64,000 bases of DNA, taken from the NCBI RefSeq assembly GCF_000719285.1, contig NZ_JOFS01000017.1:1-64000 (forward strand), read 5' to 3'. The notes beneath the pieces are model-generated. The model did no database searches and was not told the origin of the DNA. It worked only from the letters and a program-made list of their open reading frames with translations. This stretch comes from Streptomyces bicolor. GTDB taxonomy: Bacteria > Actinomycetota > Actinomycetes > Streptomycetales > Streptomycetaceae. Positions within the stretch are counted from its first letter, which is position 1, and each line of letters starts with the position of its first letter. The position numbers and the translations under genes were made by a program. Below are positions 17,566 to 27,353 of the stretch, piece after piece.

Positions 17566-17949
17566 TCAGAACTTCAAGCCGGCTTCGCGGGCGGCGTCCG
17601 CCAGGGCGGCGATGCGCCCGGCGTACTGGTTACCACCACGGTCGAATACGACGGCCTCGACGCCCGCGGCCTTGGCGCGCTCGGCGACCAGGGCGCCGAC
17701 CTGCTTGGCCTGCGCGGACTTGTCGCCCTCGCCACCGCGGATCGAGGTCTCCAGGGTGGACGCCGACGCAAGGGTGTGACCCTTGAGGTCGTCGATCACC
17801 TGGGCCACGATGTGGCGGTTGGAGCGGGTAACGACCAGACGGGGACGCTCCGCCGTACCGTTGATCCGCTTGCGGATCCGGATGTGACGGCGCTTGATCG
17901 CGGCGCGCTTGTAGGCGTCGCCCTTGAGAATCTTCTGCCCGTATGCCAT
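17566..17949 (-). CDS. rplR: 50S ribosomal protein L18
   Basis: A 127-residue L18 (uL18) of the central protuberance that binds 5S rRNA. A basic N-terminal tail with [20 protein letters not shown] leads into [19 protein letters not shown]. The C-terminus has [23 protein letters not shown], the conserved core helix. It is three bases downstream of rplF and 38 bases upstream of rpsE in the spc operon. Confidence 0.97.
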   Translation of the reverse strand: MAYGQKILKGDAYKRAAIKRRHIRIRKRINGTAERPRLVVTRSNRHIVAQVIDDLKGHTLASASTLETSIRGGEGDKSAQAKQVGALVAERAKAAGVEAVVFDRGGNQYAGRIAALADAAREAGLKF

Positions 17950-17952
17950 GGC

Positions 17953-18492
17953 TTACTTACCCGCCTTTCCGACCTTGCGGCGGATGACTTCGCCCTCGTA
18001 CTTGACGCCCTTGGCCTTGTACGGGTCGGGCTTGCGCAGCTTGCGGATGTTGGCCGCGACCTCGCCGACCTTCTGCTTGTCGATGCCCTCGACCGAGAAA
18101 CGCGTCGGAGCCTCGACCTTGAAGGTGATGCCCTCGGGGGCCTCGACCAGGATCGGGTGGCTGTAACCGAGCGCGAACTCGAGGTTCGAGCCCTTGGCGG
18201 TCACGCGGTAACCGACACCGCTGATCTCGAGCTTCTTCACGTAACCCTGGGTCACGCCGGTGATCATGTTCGCCACCAGCGTGCGGGACAGGCCGTGCAG
18301 GGCCTTGTTCTGACGCTCGTCGTTCGGGCGGGTCACCTGCAGGGTGCCGTCTTCGCCCTTGGCGACCTCGATCGGCGCCGACACGGTGTGGGTCAGCTCG
18401 CCCTTGGGGCCCTTGACCTTGACCGTACGGCCGTCGATGGTGACGTCCACGCCGGCGGGAACCGCGATGGGGAGCTTGCCGATGCGCGACAT
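17953..18492 (-). CDS. rplF: 50S ribosomal protein L6
   Basis: A 179-residue L6 (uL6), made of two tandem RNA-binding-like domains near the factor-binding site. [21 protein letters not shown] opens the first domain. The second has [22 protein letters not shown] and the signature [21 protein letters not shown] near the C-terminus. It lies 24 bases after rpsH with a GGAGG ribosome-binding site. Confidence 0.98.
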   Translation of the reverse strand: MSRIGKLPIAVPAGVDVTIDGRTVKVKGPKGELTHTVSAPIEVAKGEDGTLQVTRPNDERQNKALHGLSRTLVANMITGVTQGYVKKLEISGVGYRVTAKGSNLEFALGYSHPILVEAPEGITFKVEAPTRFSVEGIDKQKVGEVAANIRKLRKPDPYKAKGVKYEGEVIRRKVGKAGK

Positions 18493-18516
18493 AGCTGTTT
18501 CCTCCGTTCCCTTCTG

Positions 18517-18915
18517 CTACCAGACGTAGGCGAGGACTTCTCCGCCTACGCCCTTCTTGCCGGCCTGCTTGTCGGTGAGGAGCCCGTGGGACGTGGAGAT
18601 GATCGCCACGCCGAGGCCGCCGAGCACCTTCGGCAGGTTGGTGGACTTCGCGTAAACCCGCAGACCGGGCTTGGAGATCCGCTTGATGCCCGCGATGGAG
18701 CGCTCACGGTTGGGGCCGAACTTCAGCTCCAGGACGAGGTTCTTGCCGACCTCGGCGTCCTCGACCTTCCAGCCCGTGATGAAGCCCTCCTGCTGGAGGA
18801 TCTCCGCGATGTGCGACTTGATCTTCGAGTGCGGCATCGCCACGGTGTCGTGGTACGCCGAGTTCGCGTTCCGCAGACGCGTAAGCATGTCTGCGATCGG
18901 ATCAGTCATGGTCAT
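18517..18915 (-). CDS. rpsH: 30S ribosomal protein S8
   Basis: A 132-residue S8 (uS8), a primary 16S rRNA binder; in E. coli it represses the spc operon. [20 protein letters not shown] is the standard start (ATG 18915). The C-terminal half has [19 protein letters not shown] and [13 protein letters not shown], which ends in the conserved [10 protein letters not shown] longer frame to 18960 is not family sequence. The gap of about 210 bases to rpsZ holds two small inverted repeats (about 19066-19085 and 19110-19129). Confidence 0.97.
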   Translation of the reverse strand: MTMTDPIADMLTRLRNANSAYHDTVAMPHSKIKSHIAEILQQEGFITGWKVEDAEVGKNLVLELKFGPNRERSIAGIKRISKPGLRVYAKSTNLPKVLGGLGVAIISTSHGLLTDKQAGKKGVGGEVLAYVW

Positions 18916-19127
18916 GAATTGGCCTTCGGCCTCTCTCGCCGGGGTTTCCTGGTGCGCCATCCCTCTCCCCGATCCGAGACGGGACGGGTGCGGCGCGGTG
19001 GACCTACGGCGTAGTAAGTCGTACGGGCGTGACAGGCGCCCAACCCCACAAGCCTAAGCCATGCGGGGGTGGGCCCCTGTCCACCCAGATGCTTACCGAG
19101 AGCTTCCGGAATCCCTAAATAAGGGGA

Positions 19128-19313
19128 TTACCAGGAGCTCTTGGTCACGCCCGGCAGCTCGCCACGGTGAGCCATCTCACGAAGGCACACGCGGCACAGG
19201 CCGAACTTGCGGTACACGGAGTGCGGACGGCCGCAGCGCTGGCAGCGGGTGTAGCCACGCACACCGAACTTGGGCTTGCGAGCAGCCTTAGCGATCAGAG
19301 CCTTCTTCGCCAT
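19128..19313 (-). CDS. rpsZ: 30S ribosomal protein S14, zinc-binding type Z
   Basis: A 61-residue short S14 (uS14). The two pairs Cys24/Cys27 and Cys40/Cys43 (CQRC and CRVC) form a zinc finger, which distinguishes it from the longer zinc-free S14 paralogue that Streptomyces keep elsewhere for zinc shortage. It is complete from ATG 19313 to the terminal SSW. It sits five bases after the rplE stop in the spc operon. Confidence 0.97.
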   Translation of the reverse strand: MAKKALIAKAARKPKFGVRGYTRCQRCGRPHSVYRKFGLCRVCLREMAHRGELPGVTKSSW

Positions 19314-19318
19314 CTCGC

Positions 19319-19876
19319 TCACGCCTCCTTGAACGGGAAGCCGAGGTGACGAAGGAGCGCGCGGCCCTCAGCGTCGTTGGTCGCCGTGGTCACCACGGTG
19401 ATGTCCATACCCCGGACGCGGTCGATCTTGTCCTGGTCGATCTCGTGGAACATGACCTGCTCCGTGAGACCGAAGGTGTAGTTGCCACGGCCGTCGAACT
19501 GCTTGGGGGACAGACCACGGAAGTCGCGGATGCGCGGGAGCGCGAGCGACAGGGTGCGGTCCAGGAACTCCCACATGCGGTCGCCACGGAGCGTGACGTG
19601 GGCACCGATCGGCTGGCCCTCACGCAGCTTGAACTGCGCGATGGACTTGCGGGCCTTGGTGACGGCCGGCTTCTGACCGGTGATCGTGGTGAGGTCGCGG
19701 ATGGCGCCCTCGATCAGCTTGGAGTCGCGGGCGGCGTCGCCCACACCCATGTTGACCACGATCTTGACGAGGCCGGGGATCTGCATGACGTTCTCGTACT
19801 TGAACTCGTCACGCAGCTTGCCCGCGATCTCCTCGCGGTACTTCTGCTTCAGACGCGGAGTCGTGGTGGTAGCCAT
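19319..19876 (-). CDS. rplE: 50S ribosomal protein L5
   Basis: A 185-residue L5 (uL5), which binds 5S rRNA and the P-site tRNA. Conserved parts are [43 protein letters not shown] and [24 protein letters not shown] 19876 overlaps the rplX stop by one base. The length is usual for actinobacteria. Confidence 0.98.
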   Translation of the reverse strand: MATTTTPRLKQKYREEIAGKLRDEFKYENVMQIPGLVKIVVNMGVGDAARDSKLIEGAIRDLTTITGQKPAVTKARKSIAQFKLREGQPIGAHVTLRGDRMWEFLDRTLSLALPRIRDFRGLSPKQFDGRGNYTFGLTEQVMFHEIDQDKIDRVRGMDITVVTTATNDAEGRALLRHLGFPFKEA

Positions 19877-20199
19877 CAGATGTCCTCACCCGTCCGCTTG
19901 GCAACGCGGATCTTGTTGCCTTCGTCGTCGAAGCGGTAACCGACACGCGTGACGACCTTGTTGCCGTCCTTCTCAACGACCAGCTGGACGTTGGAGACGT
20001 GGATCGGCGCCTCGGTCGTGACGATGCCGCCGGCCTGGGAACCGCGAGCGGTCGGACCGGCCTTGGTGTGCTTCTTGACCCGGTTGACACCCTCGACCAG
20101 GACGCGCTCCTCGCGCGGGTAAGCGGCAATGACCTTGCCCTGCTTGCCCTTGTCCTTGCCGGTGATGACCTGGACCAGGTCGCCCTTCTTGATCTTCAT
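19876..20199 (-). CDS. rplX: 50S ribosomal protein L24
   Basis: A 107-residue L24 (uL24), an assembly initiator near the exit tunnel. The KOW motif [20 protein letters not shown] lies at residues 4-23, and the remainder holds [12 protein letters not shown] and the conserved [15 protein letters not shown]. It is two bases after rplN and one-base overlapped with rplE, so the three are translated in series. Confidence 0.98.
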   Translation of the reverse strand: MKIKKGDLVQVITGKDKGKQGKVIAAYPREERVLVEGVNRVKKHTKAGPTARGSQAGGIVTTEAPIHVSNVQLVVEKDGNKVVTRVGYRFDDEGNKIRVAKRTGEDI

Positions 20200-20201
20200 G
20201 C

Positions 20202-20570
20202 TTACAGCACCTCCGGCGCGAGCGAGATGATCTTCATGAACTTCTTCTCGCGCAGCTCACGGCCGACGGGGCCGAAGATACGGGTGCCGCGAGGGTCGCC
20301 GTCGTTCTTCAGAATGACGGCGGCGTTCTCGTCGAAGCGGATGTACGAGCCGTCCGGACGGCGGCGCTCCTTGACGGTGCGAACGATGACCGCCTTGACG
20401 ACGTCACCCTTCTTCACGTTGCCACCGGGGATCGCGTCCTTGACGGTGGCGACGATGACGTCACCGATGCCCGCGTAGCGGCGACCGGAGCCACCGAGCA
20501 CACGGATGCAAAGGATCTCCTTCGCACCAGTGTTGTCGGCGACACGCAGTCGCGACTCCTGCTGGATCAC
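20202..20570 (-). CDS. rplN: 50S ribosomal protein L14
   Basis: A 122-residue L14 (uL14) at the subunit interface. [20 protein letters not shown] and [21 protein letters not shown] are the family signature; [28 protein letters not shown] (in part [10 protein letters not shown]) ends the protein. It is the first gene of the classical spc operon and is separated from rpsQ by about 170 bases containing four hairpins. Confidence 0.98.
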   Translation of the reverse strand: MIQQESRLRVADNTGAKEILCIRVLGGSGRRYAGIGDVIVATVKDAIPGGNVKKGDVVKAVIVRTVKERRRPDGSYIRFDENAAVILKNDGDPRGTRIFGPVGRELREKKFMKIISLAPEVL

Positions 20571-20590
20571 GTCTATCTCCTGTTTGTCTG

Positions 20591-20739
20591 CCGGTTCCCT
20601 CCGGGGTTTGAACCGGAGAGCCTGGCGGAACCGTCCTGCGGGGATTGCCTCGCAGGAATTACTTGCGCCTCTGAAAGGGAAGAACCCTGTCCGCCGGGGC
20701 CGGAGCCCCGGCGGGGGTCAGCGGGGCCGTAGCCCCGCT
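20591..20739 (-). other. Four tandem hairpins at the S10/spc operon boundary
   Basis: Between rpsQ and rplN four inverted repeats follow each other: 20720-20739 (8-bp arms), 20691-20714 (10-bp arms, perfect), 20635-20656 (6-bp arms) and 20591-20616 (7-bp arms). None has a T-run. They mark the boundary between the S10 and spc gene groups and may act as partial terminator, processing site or protein-binding leader. Confidence 0.6.
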
Positions 20740-20742
20740 TGA

Positions 20743-21027
20743 TTACTTCGCCTTCTCGAGGATCTCGACGACGCGCCAGCGCTTCGTCGCGGACAGCGGC
20801 CGGGTCTCCATGAGGAGGACGCGGTCGCCGACACCCGCGGCGTTCTGCTCGTCGTGCGCCTTGAGCTTGTTCGTACGGCGGATGACCTTGCCGTACAGCG
20901 CGTGCTTCACGCGGTCCTCGACGGCGACGACGACGGTCTTGTCCATCTTGTCGCTGACGACGAGACCCTCACGGGTCTTGCGGAAGCCGCGCGCCTCTGC
21001 GTTCTCAGTCACGTTCTTCTCGCTCAT
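20743..21027 (-). CDS. rpsQ: 30S ribosomal protein S17
   Basis: A 94-residue S17 (uS17), an OB-fold primary 16S rRNA binder. The conserved core [23 protein letters not shown] and [24 protein letters not shown] is preceded by a short acidic N-terminus. Its start overlaps the rpmC stop by one base (TGATG). It ends the S10-operon group. Confidence 0.97.
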   Translation of the reverse strand: MSEKNVTENAEARGFRKTREGLVVSDKMDKTVVVAVEDRVKHALYGKVIRRTNKLKAHDEQNAAGVGDRVLLMETRPLSATKRWRVVEILEKAK

Positions 21028-21251
21028 CAGGCGTTCTCCACCGTTTCGATGCCCAGCTCACGCTCGCGCATCAGGGTGTAGATCCGCGCGATGTCCTTGC
21101 GGACCGCCTTGAGACGGCCGTGGTTCTCGAGCTGACCCGTCGCCGCCTGGAAGCGGAGGTTGAACAGCTCTTCCTTGGCCTCGCGAAGCTTCGCCAGAAG
21201 CTCCTCGTTGCCCAGCTCGCGCAGCTCGGACGCCTTGGTACCGGCCGACAT
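21027..21251 (-). CDS. rpmC: 50S ribosomal protein L29
   Basis: A 74-residue helical L29 (uL29) near the tunnel exit, a docking site for trigger factor and [23 protein letters not shown] and the signature [21 protein letters not shown] are seen. ATG 21251 is chosen because it overlaps the rplP stop by one base; the preceding in-frame GTG would add only one residue. Confidence 0.96.
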   Translation of the reverse strand: MSAGTKASELRELGNEELLAKLREAKEELFNLRFQAATGQLENHGRLKAVRKDIARIYTLMRERELGIETVENA

Positions 21252-21670
21252 CACGCTTCACCTGCCTCGCGCTTGACGATCCGGCACTTCATCGGCAGCT
21301 TGTGGGCCGCACGAGTCAGCGCCTCACGGGCGATCTTCTCGTTGGGGTACGACAGCTCGAACATCACGCGTCCGGGCTTGACGTTGGCGATCCACCACTC
21401 CGGAGAACCCTTACCGGAACCCATGCGGGTCTCGGCGGGCTTCTTGGTGAGCGGACGGTCCGGGTAGATGTTGATCCAGACCTTGCCACCACGCTTGATG
21501 TGACGCGTCATGGCGATACGAGCGGCCTCGATCTGACGGTTCGTCACGTACGCCGGGGTGAGCGCCTGGATGCCGTACTCGCCGAACGCAACCGTCGTGC
21601 CACCCTTGGCAGCGCCGGAGCGCTTCGGGTGGTGCTGCTTGCGGTGCTTGACCCTACGGGGGATCAGCAT
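21251..21670 (-). CDS. rplP: 50S ribosomal protein L16
   Basis: A 139-residue L16 (uL16), which positions the A-site tRNA and is the target region of evernimicin-type antibiotics. [47 protein letters not shown] (as EYGIQAL and [12 protein letters not shown]) and [19 protein letters not shown] are the family blocks. It lies five bases after rpsC and overlaps rpmC. Confidence 0.98.
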   Translation of the reverse strand: MLIPRRVKHRKQHHPKRSGAAKGGTTVAFGEYGIQALTPAYVTNRQIEAARIAMTRHIKRGGKVWINIYPDRPLTKKPAETRMGSGKGSPEWWIANVKPGRVMFELSYPNEKIAREALTRAAHKLPMKCRIVKREAGEA

Positions 21671-21675
21671 GTCGG

Positions 21676-22497
21676 TCAGGCCTCCGTTCCGGTGCTCTCA
21701 GCCGGAGCGGACGCGGGAGCCTCGGCCTTGGGGGCCTCGGAACCGGCAGCCTGCTGCGGCTTGCGACCGCGCCGCTCGCCACCGCGGCCACCACGGGCCG
21801 GGCGGTCGGCACCGCCACGCGCCGGGCGGTTACCCGCACGGGCGGCAGCGTTCTCGGCGCGGACCTCGGCGATGTTCTTGACGTCGCCCTTGTAGATCCA
21901 GACCTTCACACCGATGCGGCCGAAGGTCGTCTTGGCCTCGAAGAAGCCGTAGTCCACGTTCGCGCGGAGCGTGTGCAGGGGCACACGGCCCTCGCGGTAG
22001 AACTCCGAGCGGGACATCTCGGCGCCACCGAGGCGGCCACCGCACTGGATCTTGATGCCCTTGGCGCCGGCCTTCATGGCGGACTGCATGCTCTTGCGCA
22101 TGGCCCGACGGAAGGAGACGCGGGAGGAGAGCTGCTCGGCAACGGCCTGGGCAACCAGCTGAGCGTCGGTCTCGGGGTTCTTGACCTCGAGGATGTTCAG
22201 CTGGACCTGCTTGCCCGTGAGCTTCTCGAGGTCACCGCGGATGCGGTCGGCCTCGGCGCCACGGCGGCCGATGACGATGCCCGGACGCGCGGTGTGGATG
22301 TCCACGCGGACACGGTCACGGGTGCGCTCGATCTCCACCTTCGAGATGCCGGCGCGCTCCATGCCGGACGTCATCATCCGACGGATGGCGACGTCTTCCT
22401 TGACGTAGTCCTTGTACAGCTTGTCGGCGTACCAACGCGACTTGAAGTCGGTCGTGACACCGAGCCGGAACCCGTGCGGGTTTACCTTCTGGCCCAT
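21676..22497 (-). CDS. rpsC: 30S ribosomal protein S3
   Basis: A 273-residue S3 (uS3), part of the mRNA entry helicase. [20 protein letters not shown] opens the N-domain. The KH domain has [20 protein letters not shown], and the C-domain has [11 protein letters not shown]. The last 60 or so residues are a Gly/Arg- then Ala/Glu/Pro-rich tail, as in other Streptomyces. ATG 22497 overlaps the rplV stop by one base. Confidence 0.98.
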   Translation of the reverse strand: MGQKVNPHGFRLGVTTDFKSRWYADKLYKDYVKEDVAIRRMMTSGMERAGISKVEIERTRDRVRVDIHTARPGIVIGRRGAEADRIRGDLEKLTGKQVQLNILEVKNPETDAQLVAQAVAEQLSSRVSFRRAMRKSMQSAMKAGAKGIKIQCGGRLGGAEMSRSEFYREGRVPLHTLRANVDYGFFEAKTTFGRIGVKVWIYKGDVKNIAEVRAENAAARAGNRPARGGADRPARGGRGGERRGRKPQQAAGSEAPKAEAPASAPAESTGTEA

Positions 22498-22844
22498 TAC
22501 CGGGTTCCTTCCTTGCTGGCGACGACCACGGTGATGTGGCTGGTCCGCTTGCGGATCCGGTAGGCACGACCCTGGGCGCGCGGCCGGAACCGCTTCAGGG
22601 TCGGACCCTCGTCGACGTACGCCTCGCTGATGACCAGCGAGGAGGCGTCCGTGTGGTCGTAGTTGTGCGCGGCGTTGGCGATGGCGCTGTCGAGCACCTT
22701 GCCGACCGGCACAGAGGCAGCCTGCGGAGCGAATCGCAGGACCGCCTGGGCCTCCGTGGCGTTCATGCCACGGATGAGGTCCACCACACGGCGGGCCTTC
22801 ATGGGCGTGACGCGGATGTACCGCGCCTGGGCCCTGGCTTCCAT
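22497..22844 (-). CDS. rplV: 50S ribosomal protein L22
   Basis: A 115-residue L22 (uL22), whose beta-hairpin lines the exit tunnel near the macrolide site. [20 protein letters not shown] and the hairpin tip [24 protein letters not shown] (seen as [14 protein letters not shown]) are intact, so no obvious macrolide-resistance change is visible. It starts 43 bases after rpsS. Confidence 0.97.
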   Translation of the reverse strand: MEARAQARYIRVTPMKARRVVDLIRGMNATEAQAVLRFAPQAASVPVGKVLDSAIANAAHNYDHTDASSLVISEAYVDEGPTLKRFRPRAQGRAYRIRKRTSHITVVVASKEGTR

Positions 22845-22887
22845 GGTTGTCCCTTCAGTTACTTACGTGTCTGAATGCGATCCGCTA

Positions 22888-23169
22888 CTAGCGGCGCTTC
22901 GACTTCCGGTCTTCCTTGACGTGACCCCGGAAGGTGCGCGTCGGCGAGAACTCGCCGAGCTTGTGGCCGACCATCGACTCGGTGACGAACACCGGGATGT
23001 GGGTCTTGCCGTTGTGCACCGCGAGCGTGTGGCCGAGCATGGCCGGCACGATCATGGAGCGACGGGACCAGGTCTTGATGACGTTCTTGGTGCCGGCTTC
23101 GTTCTGGGCTTCCACCTTCTTGATCAGGTGGTCGTCGACGAAGGGCCCCTTCTTGAGACTGCGCGGCAT
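22888..23169 (-). CDS. rpsS: 30S ribosomal protein S19
   Basis: A 93-residue S19 (uS19) of the 30S head, next to S13. [42 protein letters not shown] and [21 protein letters not shown] (in part) cover the family. It is 12 bases after rplB. Confidence 0.98.
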   Translation of the reverse strand: MPRSLKKGPFVDDHLIKKVEAQNEAGTKNVIKTWSRRSMIVPAMLGHTLAVHNGKTHIPVFVTESMVGHKLGEFSPTRTFRGHVKEDRKSKRR

Positions 23170-23181
23170 CTAAACCCGCTC

Positions 23182-24018
23182 CTAGCGCTTCTTGTTCGTC
23201 TTGCGGCGGCGGACGATGTACTTGTTGCTCGCCTTCTTGGGAGCACGAGTACGACCTTCCTTCTGACCCCAGGGGCTGACCGGGTGGCGACCACCGGAGG
23301 TCTTGCCCTCACCACCACCGTGGGGGTGGTCAACCGGGTTCATCGCCACACCGCGAACGGTCGGGCGGACGCCCAGCCAGCGCTTACGGCCGGCCTTACC
23401 CCAGTTGATGTTGCTCTGCTCGGCGTTGCCGACCTCGCCGACGGTGGCGCGGCAGCGCACGTCGACCAGGCGGATCTCACCGGACGGCATGCGGAGGTGG
23501 GCCATCGAGCCCTCCTTCGCGAGCAGCTGCACGGAGGCACCGGCGGAGCGGGCGAACTTGGCACCGCCACCGGGACGGAGCTCGATCGCGTGGATCGTGG
23601 TACCGACCGGGATGTTGCGGAGGGCCAGGTTGTTGCCCGGCTTGATGTCGGCCCCGGGACCGTTCTCGACGCGGTCACCCTGCTGCAGGTTGCGCGGGGC
23701 GAGGATGTAGCGCTTCTCGCCGTCGGCGTAGTGCAGCAGCGCGATGCGCGCGGTGCGGTTGGGGTCGTACTCGATGTGCGCGACCTTCGCCGGCACGCCG
23801 TCCTTGTCGTGACGACGGAAGTCGATCACGCGGTAGGCGCGCTTGTGTCCGCCACCCTGGTGGCGAACGGTCACACGACCGGCGTTGTTACGGCCGCCCT
23901 TGCTGTGCAGCGGGCGGACCAGCGACTTCTCCGGCGTGGACCGCGTGACCTCGACGAAGTCGGCGACGCTGGAACCACGACGGCCCGGCGTAGTCGGCTT
24001 GTACTTGCGGATTCCCAT
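23182..24018 (-). CDS. rplB: 50S ribosomal protein L2
   Basis: A 278-residue L2 (uL2), needed for subunit joining and peptidyl transfer. [17 protein letters not shown], the OB and SH3-like domains ([20 protein letters not shown]), and the C-terminal signature [20 protein letters not shown] with the conserved His are present. The C-terminus is very basic (RRRKTNKKR). It is 40 bases after rplW in the S10 operon. Confidence 0.98.
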   Translation of the reverse strand: MGIRKYKPTTPGRRGSSVADFVEVTRSTPEKSLVRPLHSKGGRNNAGRVTVRHQGGGHKRAYRVIDFRRHDKDGVPAKVAHIEYDPNRTARIALLHYADGEKRYILAPRNLQQGDRVENGPGADIKPGNNLALRNIPVGTTIHAIELRPGGGAKFARSAGASVQLLAKEGSMAHLRMPSGEIRLVDVRCRATVGEVGNAEQSNINWGKAGRKRWLGVRPTVRGVAMNPVDHPHGGGEGKTSGGRHPVSPWGQKEGRTRAPKKASNKYIVRRRKTNKKR

Positions 24019-24058
24019 TTCTCAGTCCTCGTCCGATATCGGACGATCCGGACCGCCC

Positions 24059-24478
24059 TTAGGCGGTCGGACCGCCGAAGATGTCGATACGGTCGCCCTC
24101 GGCGAGGGTCACGATCGCGCGCTTGGTGGCGGCACGCTGGCCGAAGCCCGTGCGGGTCCGCTTGCGCTTGCCCTGGCGGTTGATCGTGTTGACCCCGGTG
24201 ACCTTGACCGAGAAGACCGCCTGGACGGCCTGCTTGATCTGGGTCTTGTTGGCGCCCGGGGCGACGATGAACGTGTACTTGCCCTCGTCGAGGAGCGCGT
24301 AGCTCTTCTCGGAGACGACCGGCTTGAGCAGCACGTCACGGGGGTCCGTGAAGGACTTGCTCACCGGGGTCTCGACGGTGTTCTTGCCCTCGGCGGCGTG
24401 GCGACGCGCCTTGGCGACGCGCGCGGCCTTGGCGGCCTTCGCGGCCTTGGAGGCAATGCTCGGGTGACGCGTAGCCAT
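24059..24478 (-). CDS. rplW: 50S ribosomal protein L23
   Basis: A 139-residue L23 (uL23) at the tunnel exit, docking site for trigger factor. The usual core (about 95 residues) begins [21 protein letters not shown], with [22 protein letters not shown] and [21 protein letters not shown] after it. About 40 Ala/Lys/Arg-rich residues precede the core, an extension seen in Streptomyces L23. ATG 24478 overlaps the rplD stop. Confidence 0.97.
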   Translation of the reverse strand: MATRHPSIASKAAKAAKAARVAKARRHAAEGKNTVETPVSKSFTDPRDVLLKPVVSEKSYALLDEGKYTFIVAPGANKTQIKQAVQAVFSVKVTGVNTINRQGKRKRTRTGFGQRAATKRAIVTLAEGDRIDIFGGPTA

Positions 24479-25134
24479 CAGGCCTCGCTCCCTTCGGTGT
24501 CAGCGGCCTTGGGGCCAGACACGAAGGACTCGAACGCGGCCTGGGTGAAGACCACGTCGTCCGAGACGAGAACGTCGTACGTGTTCAGCTGGCCCGGCTC
24601 CAGGATGTGGACCTGGGGCAGGTTGCGGGCGGACAGCCACGCGGCCTCGTCGGCGCGCTCGGCGATCAGGAGCAGGTTCTTGCGCTCCGAGATCTTGCCG
24701 AACAGCGTCTTGGCGGACTTCGTGGACGGGGTCTCGCCCTCGATGACGCCGGAGACGACGTGGATGCGGTTGTTGCGGGCCCGGTCGGTGAGGGCGTGGC
24801 GCAGGGCCGCGGCCTTCATCTTCTTCGGGGTCCGCTGCGAGTAGTCACGCGGCACGGGACCGTGCACGACGCCACCACCGGCGAACTGCGGCGCGCGGGT
24901 CGAACCCTGACGGGCGCGGCCGGTGCCCTTCTGGCGGTACGGCTTCTTGCCACCACCACGGACTTCACCGCGGGTCTTGGTCTTGTGCGTGCCCTGGCGG
25001 GCAGCGGCCAGCTGCGCGACGACGACCTGGTGAAGCAGCGGAACGCTGATCTTCTCTACGTCGAAGATCTCCGCGGGGAGCTCGACGGTACCGGCCTTGT
25101 CGCCCGCCGGCGAAAGGATGTCAACAGTGCTCAT
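24478..25134 (-). CDS. rplD: 50S ribosomal protein L4
   Basis: A 218-residue L4 (uL4). The long loop that reaches the tunnel constriction holds [36 protein letters not shown] (seen as [19 protein letters not shown]), with the macrolide-site KGTGRARQG intact. [20 protein letters not shown] follows. In E. coli L4 represses the S10 operon; whether it does so here cannot be read. It is eight bases after rplC. Confidence 0.98.
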   Translation of the reverse strand: MSTVDILSPAGDKAGTVELPAEIFDVEKISVPLLHQVVVAQLAAARQGTHKTKTRGEVRGGGKKPYRQKGTGRARQGSTRAPQFAGGGVVHGPVPRDYSQRTPKKMKAAALRHALTDRARNNRIHVVSGVIEGETPSTKSAKTLFGKISERKNLLLIAERADEAAWLSARNLPQVHILEPGQLNTYDVLVSDDVVFTQAAFESFVSGPKAADTEGSEA

Positions 25135-25142
25135 CGGTTACC

Positions 25143-25787
25143 TCAGGCCCCCTTGGCCGCGGTGCGGACCAGGACGAGGCCGCCGTTCGGACCGGGAACC
25201 GCGCCCTTGATGAGCAGCAGACCCTTCTCCGCGTCAACGGCGTGGACGGTCAGGTTCTGGGTGGTGACCCGCTCGTTGCCCATGCGACCCGCCATGCGGA
25301 GGCCCTTGAACACACGGCCCGGGGTGGCGCAGCCACCGATGGAACCGGGAGAGCGGTGCTTGCGCTGGGTGCCGTGCCCGGCGCCGAGGCCACGGAAGTT
25401 GTGGCGCTTCATGACACCGGCGAAGCCCTTGCCCTTGCTCTTGCCGGTGACGTCGACCTTGACGCCCGCCTCGAAGACCTCGGCGGTGACTTCCTGACCG
25501 AGCGTGTACTCGGAGGCGTCAGCCGTACGGATCTCGACGAGGTGACGACGGGGGGTGACGTCGGCCTTCGCGAAGTGGCCCTTGAGGGGCTTGTTCACCT
25601 TGCGCGGGTCGATCTCGCCGAAGGCGAGCTGGACGGACTCGTAGCCGTCGGCGTCGTTGGTACGAACCTGGGTGACGACGTTGGGGCCGGCCTTGACGAC
25701 GGTGACCGGAACAACACGGTTGTTCTCGTCCCACACCTGCGTCATGCCGAGCTTCTCGCCCAGGATGCCCTTGATCTGCTTAGCCAT
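25143..25787 (-). CDS. rplC: 50S ribosomal protein L3
   Basis: A 214-residue L3 (uL3) that reaches the peptidyl-transferase centre. [20 protein letters not shown], the basic loop [22 protein letters not shown] and [17 protein letters not shown] are the family blocks. The loop near the pleuromutilin and linezolid site shows no striking substitution. It is 18 bases after rpsJ. Confidence 0.98.
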   Translation of the reverse strand: MAKQIKGILGEKLGMTQVWDENNRVVPVTVVKAGPNVVTQVRTNDADGYESVQLAFGEIDPRKVNKPLKGHFAKADVTPRRHLVEIRTADASEYTLGQEVTAEVFEAGVKVDVTGKSKGKGFAGVMKRHNFRGLGAGHGTQRKHRSPGSIGGCATPGRVFKGLRMAGRMGNERVTTQNLTVHAVDAEKGLLLIKGAVPGPNGGLVLVRTAAKGA

Positions 25788-25805
25788 CTCTCAGATCACC
25801 GCGCC

Positions 25806-26114
25806 TCAGAGCTTGATCTCGATGTCGACACCGGCCGGGAGGTCGAGTCGCATCAGAGAGTCAACGGTCTTGGGGGTCGGGTCGAGGATGTCGATCAGGC
25901 GCTTGTGCGTGCGCATCTCGAAGTGCTCGCGCGAGTCCTTGTACTTGTGCGGCGACTTGATGACGCAGTACACGTTCTTCTCAGTGGGCAGCGGCACCGG
26001 GCCCGCGACCGACGCACCAGTGCGGGTCACCGTCTCGACGATCTTCTTCGCCGAGGAGTCGATGACCTCGTGGTCGTAGGCCTTGAGCCGGATGCGGATC
26101 TTCTGTCCCGCCAT
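25806..26114 (-). CDS. rpsJ: 30S ribosomal protein S10 (NusE)
   Basis: A 102-residue S10 (uS10), also called NusE because it joins NusB and NusG in antitermination. [49 protein letters not shown] (seen in pieces) and [31 protein letters not shown] at the end cover the family. It is the first gene of the S10 operon, with about 370 bases of predicted leader upstream. Confidence 0.98.
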   Translation of the reverse strand: MAGQKIRIRLKAYDHEVIDSSAKKIVETVTRTGASVAGPVPLPTEKNVYCVIKSPHKYKDSREHFEMRTHKRLIDILDPTPKTVDSLMRLDLPAGVDIEIKL

Positions 26115-26651
26115 GGCTACTCAGTAGTCCTTTGTCTCGTAACGCTCTGGAACCCGGCGTTCCAGTCCCCGCTCTCCGACCCACGCGGTCGGGCGTGTCG
26201 CGCTGCCGCTGACACAGATGCCCCTTGTTCGAACATCCCTTGCCTGGGAGCACGGCCCTTGCGAACCGCAGGACCGGGGGCGGAAGGCCCACCGGGTGCC
26301 TGGCCGGTGCCGCACCTTGCTTCCCGAAAGATTCCCGTACGTCCGCCCCAGCGCTGCCTTACGGCAGTTAGGGCGACGAGTACTGTGGGACTCGCTTCCG
26401 GTCCTCCCGGCGGGAGGCGCGCAGCATCAACACTCGACCGAGCAACTCGGACAGTCTGCCATACGGGGCCGGGGCTCCGCCAATCGAGCCGGAGAGAATA
26501 CCCCGGGAGTGACACAGGTCAAACGCGGGTCCCGCACCCGCCCGCGCCCGGCACTCACCGGCCACCGCACGGAAGCCCTCAATGATCAGTACGGGCATCC
26601 CCGCATGCAACAATTACCGATATTCTATGCTCTGCACATAAAGAGGACGGA
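26115..26651. other. Divergent intergenic region: S10-operon leader and promoters
   Basis: These 537 bases separate rpsJ (leftward) from the first polysaccharide-island gene (rightward). No reading frame here looks like protein. The rpsJ side is a long GC-rich leader; the rightmost 70 bases before 26652 are AT-rich and probably hold the promoter of the CDP-alcohol phosphotransferase gene, but I cannot assign its boxes. Confidence 0.6.
26495..26522 (-). promoter_or_regulatory. rpsJ: Candidate promoter of the S10 operon
   Basis: Minus strand: TTGACC (26517-26522), 16-base spacer, TATTCT (26495-26500). This is close to the HrdB-type consensus and would give a leader of about 370 bases before rpsJ. 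Confidence 0.55.
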
Positions 26652-27353
26652 ATGTCGGAAATCTTTGATGTGTTCAGGCACCTTTCGGCAGCCCAGAAGC
26701 CTTCCAAGGGGGTCTCTCTCTACAGCCGGTTCGTCAATCGGCCGGCAGGCCGCATGCTCGCGGCGCTGGCTTACCGCAGCGAGATCACCCCGAACCAGGT
26801 CACCGTGCTCGGCGCGTGCTTCACCTTCCCGGCGCTGGCGGCCGTGGCACTGTTGCCGCCCGCGCCGGTGCTGGCGGTCATGGTGTTCGCGGCGCTGGCG
26901 CTGGGCTTCGCCCTCGACGCGGCGGACGGACAGCTGGCTCGCAGCCGCAGAACGGAGAGCGCCCGGGGCGAGTGGCTGGACCACGTCGTCGACGCCGTCA
27001 AGATCATGGGCGTTCACATGGCGGTGCTGGTGTCGTTCTACCGCTTCTTCGACCTGCCCAGCGACGCCTTCCTGGTCGTGCCCATGGCATTCCAGCTCGC
27101 GGCGGTCGTCATCCTCTTCGGCGGGATCCTGACCGAGAAGCTGAAGCGACAGACGGGAAGAGTGACCTCGCCGGCGCCGCCCTCGACACTGCGGGCCGTG
27201 ATCCTTCTTCCCGTCGACTACGGCATGGTCTGCGTCAGCTTCCTATTCCTGGCGGATCAGGATCTCTTTCTCGGCGTCTACTGCGCCTTGCTCGCGGCCC
27301 ATGTCCTCTTCGCGGCCGCCTTCCTTCTGAAGTGGTTCCGCGAGCTCTCCTGA
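26652..27353 (+). CDS. CDP-alcohol phosphatidyltransferase family membrane enzyme
   Basis: A 233-residue integral membrane enzyme with about six helices. The family signature is complete: Asp89, Asp92-Gly93, Ala96-Arg97, Gly106, Asp110 and Asp114 fit the D-x2-D-G-x2-A-R-x8-G-x3-D-x3-D pattern. Members transfer a phospho-alcohol group (for example phosphatidyl or phospho-inositol) from a CDP-activated donor to an alcohol, releasing CMP. The acceptor cannot be deduced. It starts at ATG 26652 after GAGGA. It converges on the cytidylyltransferase gene, with a 111-base overlap of the reading frames. With that enzyme it could form a two-step activation and transfer pathway that decorates the island's polysaccharide, rather than making ordinary phospholipid. 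Confidence 0.85.
   Translation: MSEIFDVFRHLSAAQKPSKGVSLYSRFVNRPAGRMLAALAYRSEITPNQVTVLGACFTFPALAAVALLPPAPVLAVMVFAALALGFALDAADGQLARSRRTESARGEWLDHVVDAVKIMGVHMAVLVSFYRFFDLPSDAFLVVPMAFQLAAVVILFGGILTEKLKRQTGRVTSPAPPSTLRAVILLPVDYGMVCVSFLFLADQDLFLGVYCALLAAHVLFAAAFLLKWFRELS

Noticed and set aside
26117..26515. A 132-codon minus-strand frame in the rpsJ leader
   Set aside because: It has no family similarity I can see and covers the predicted promoter and leader of the S10 operon.
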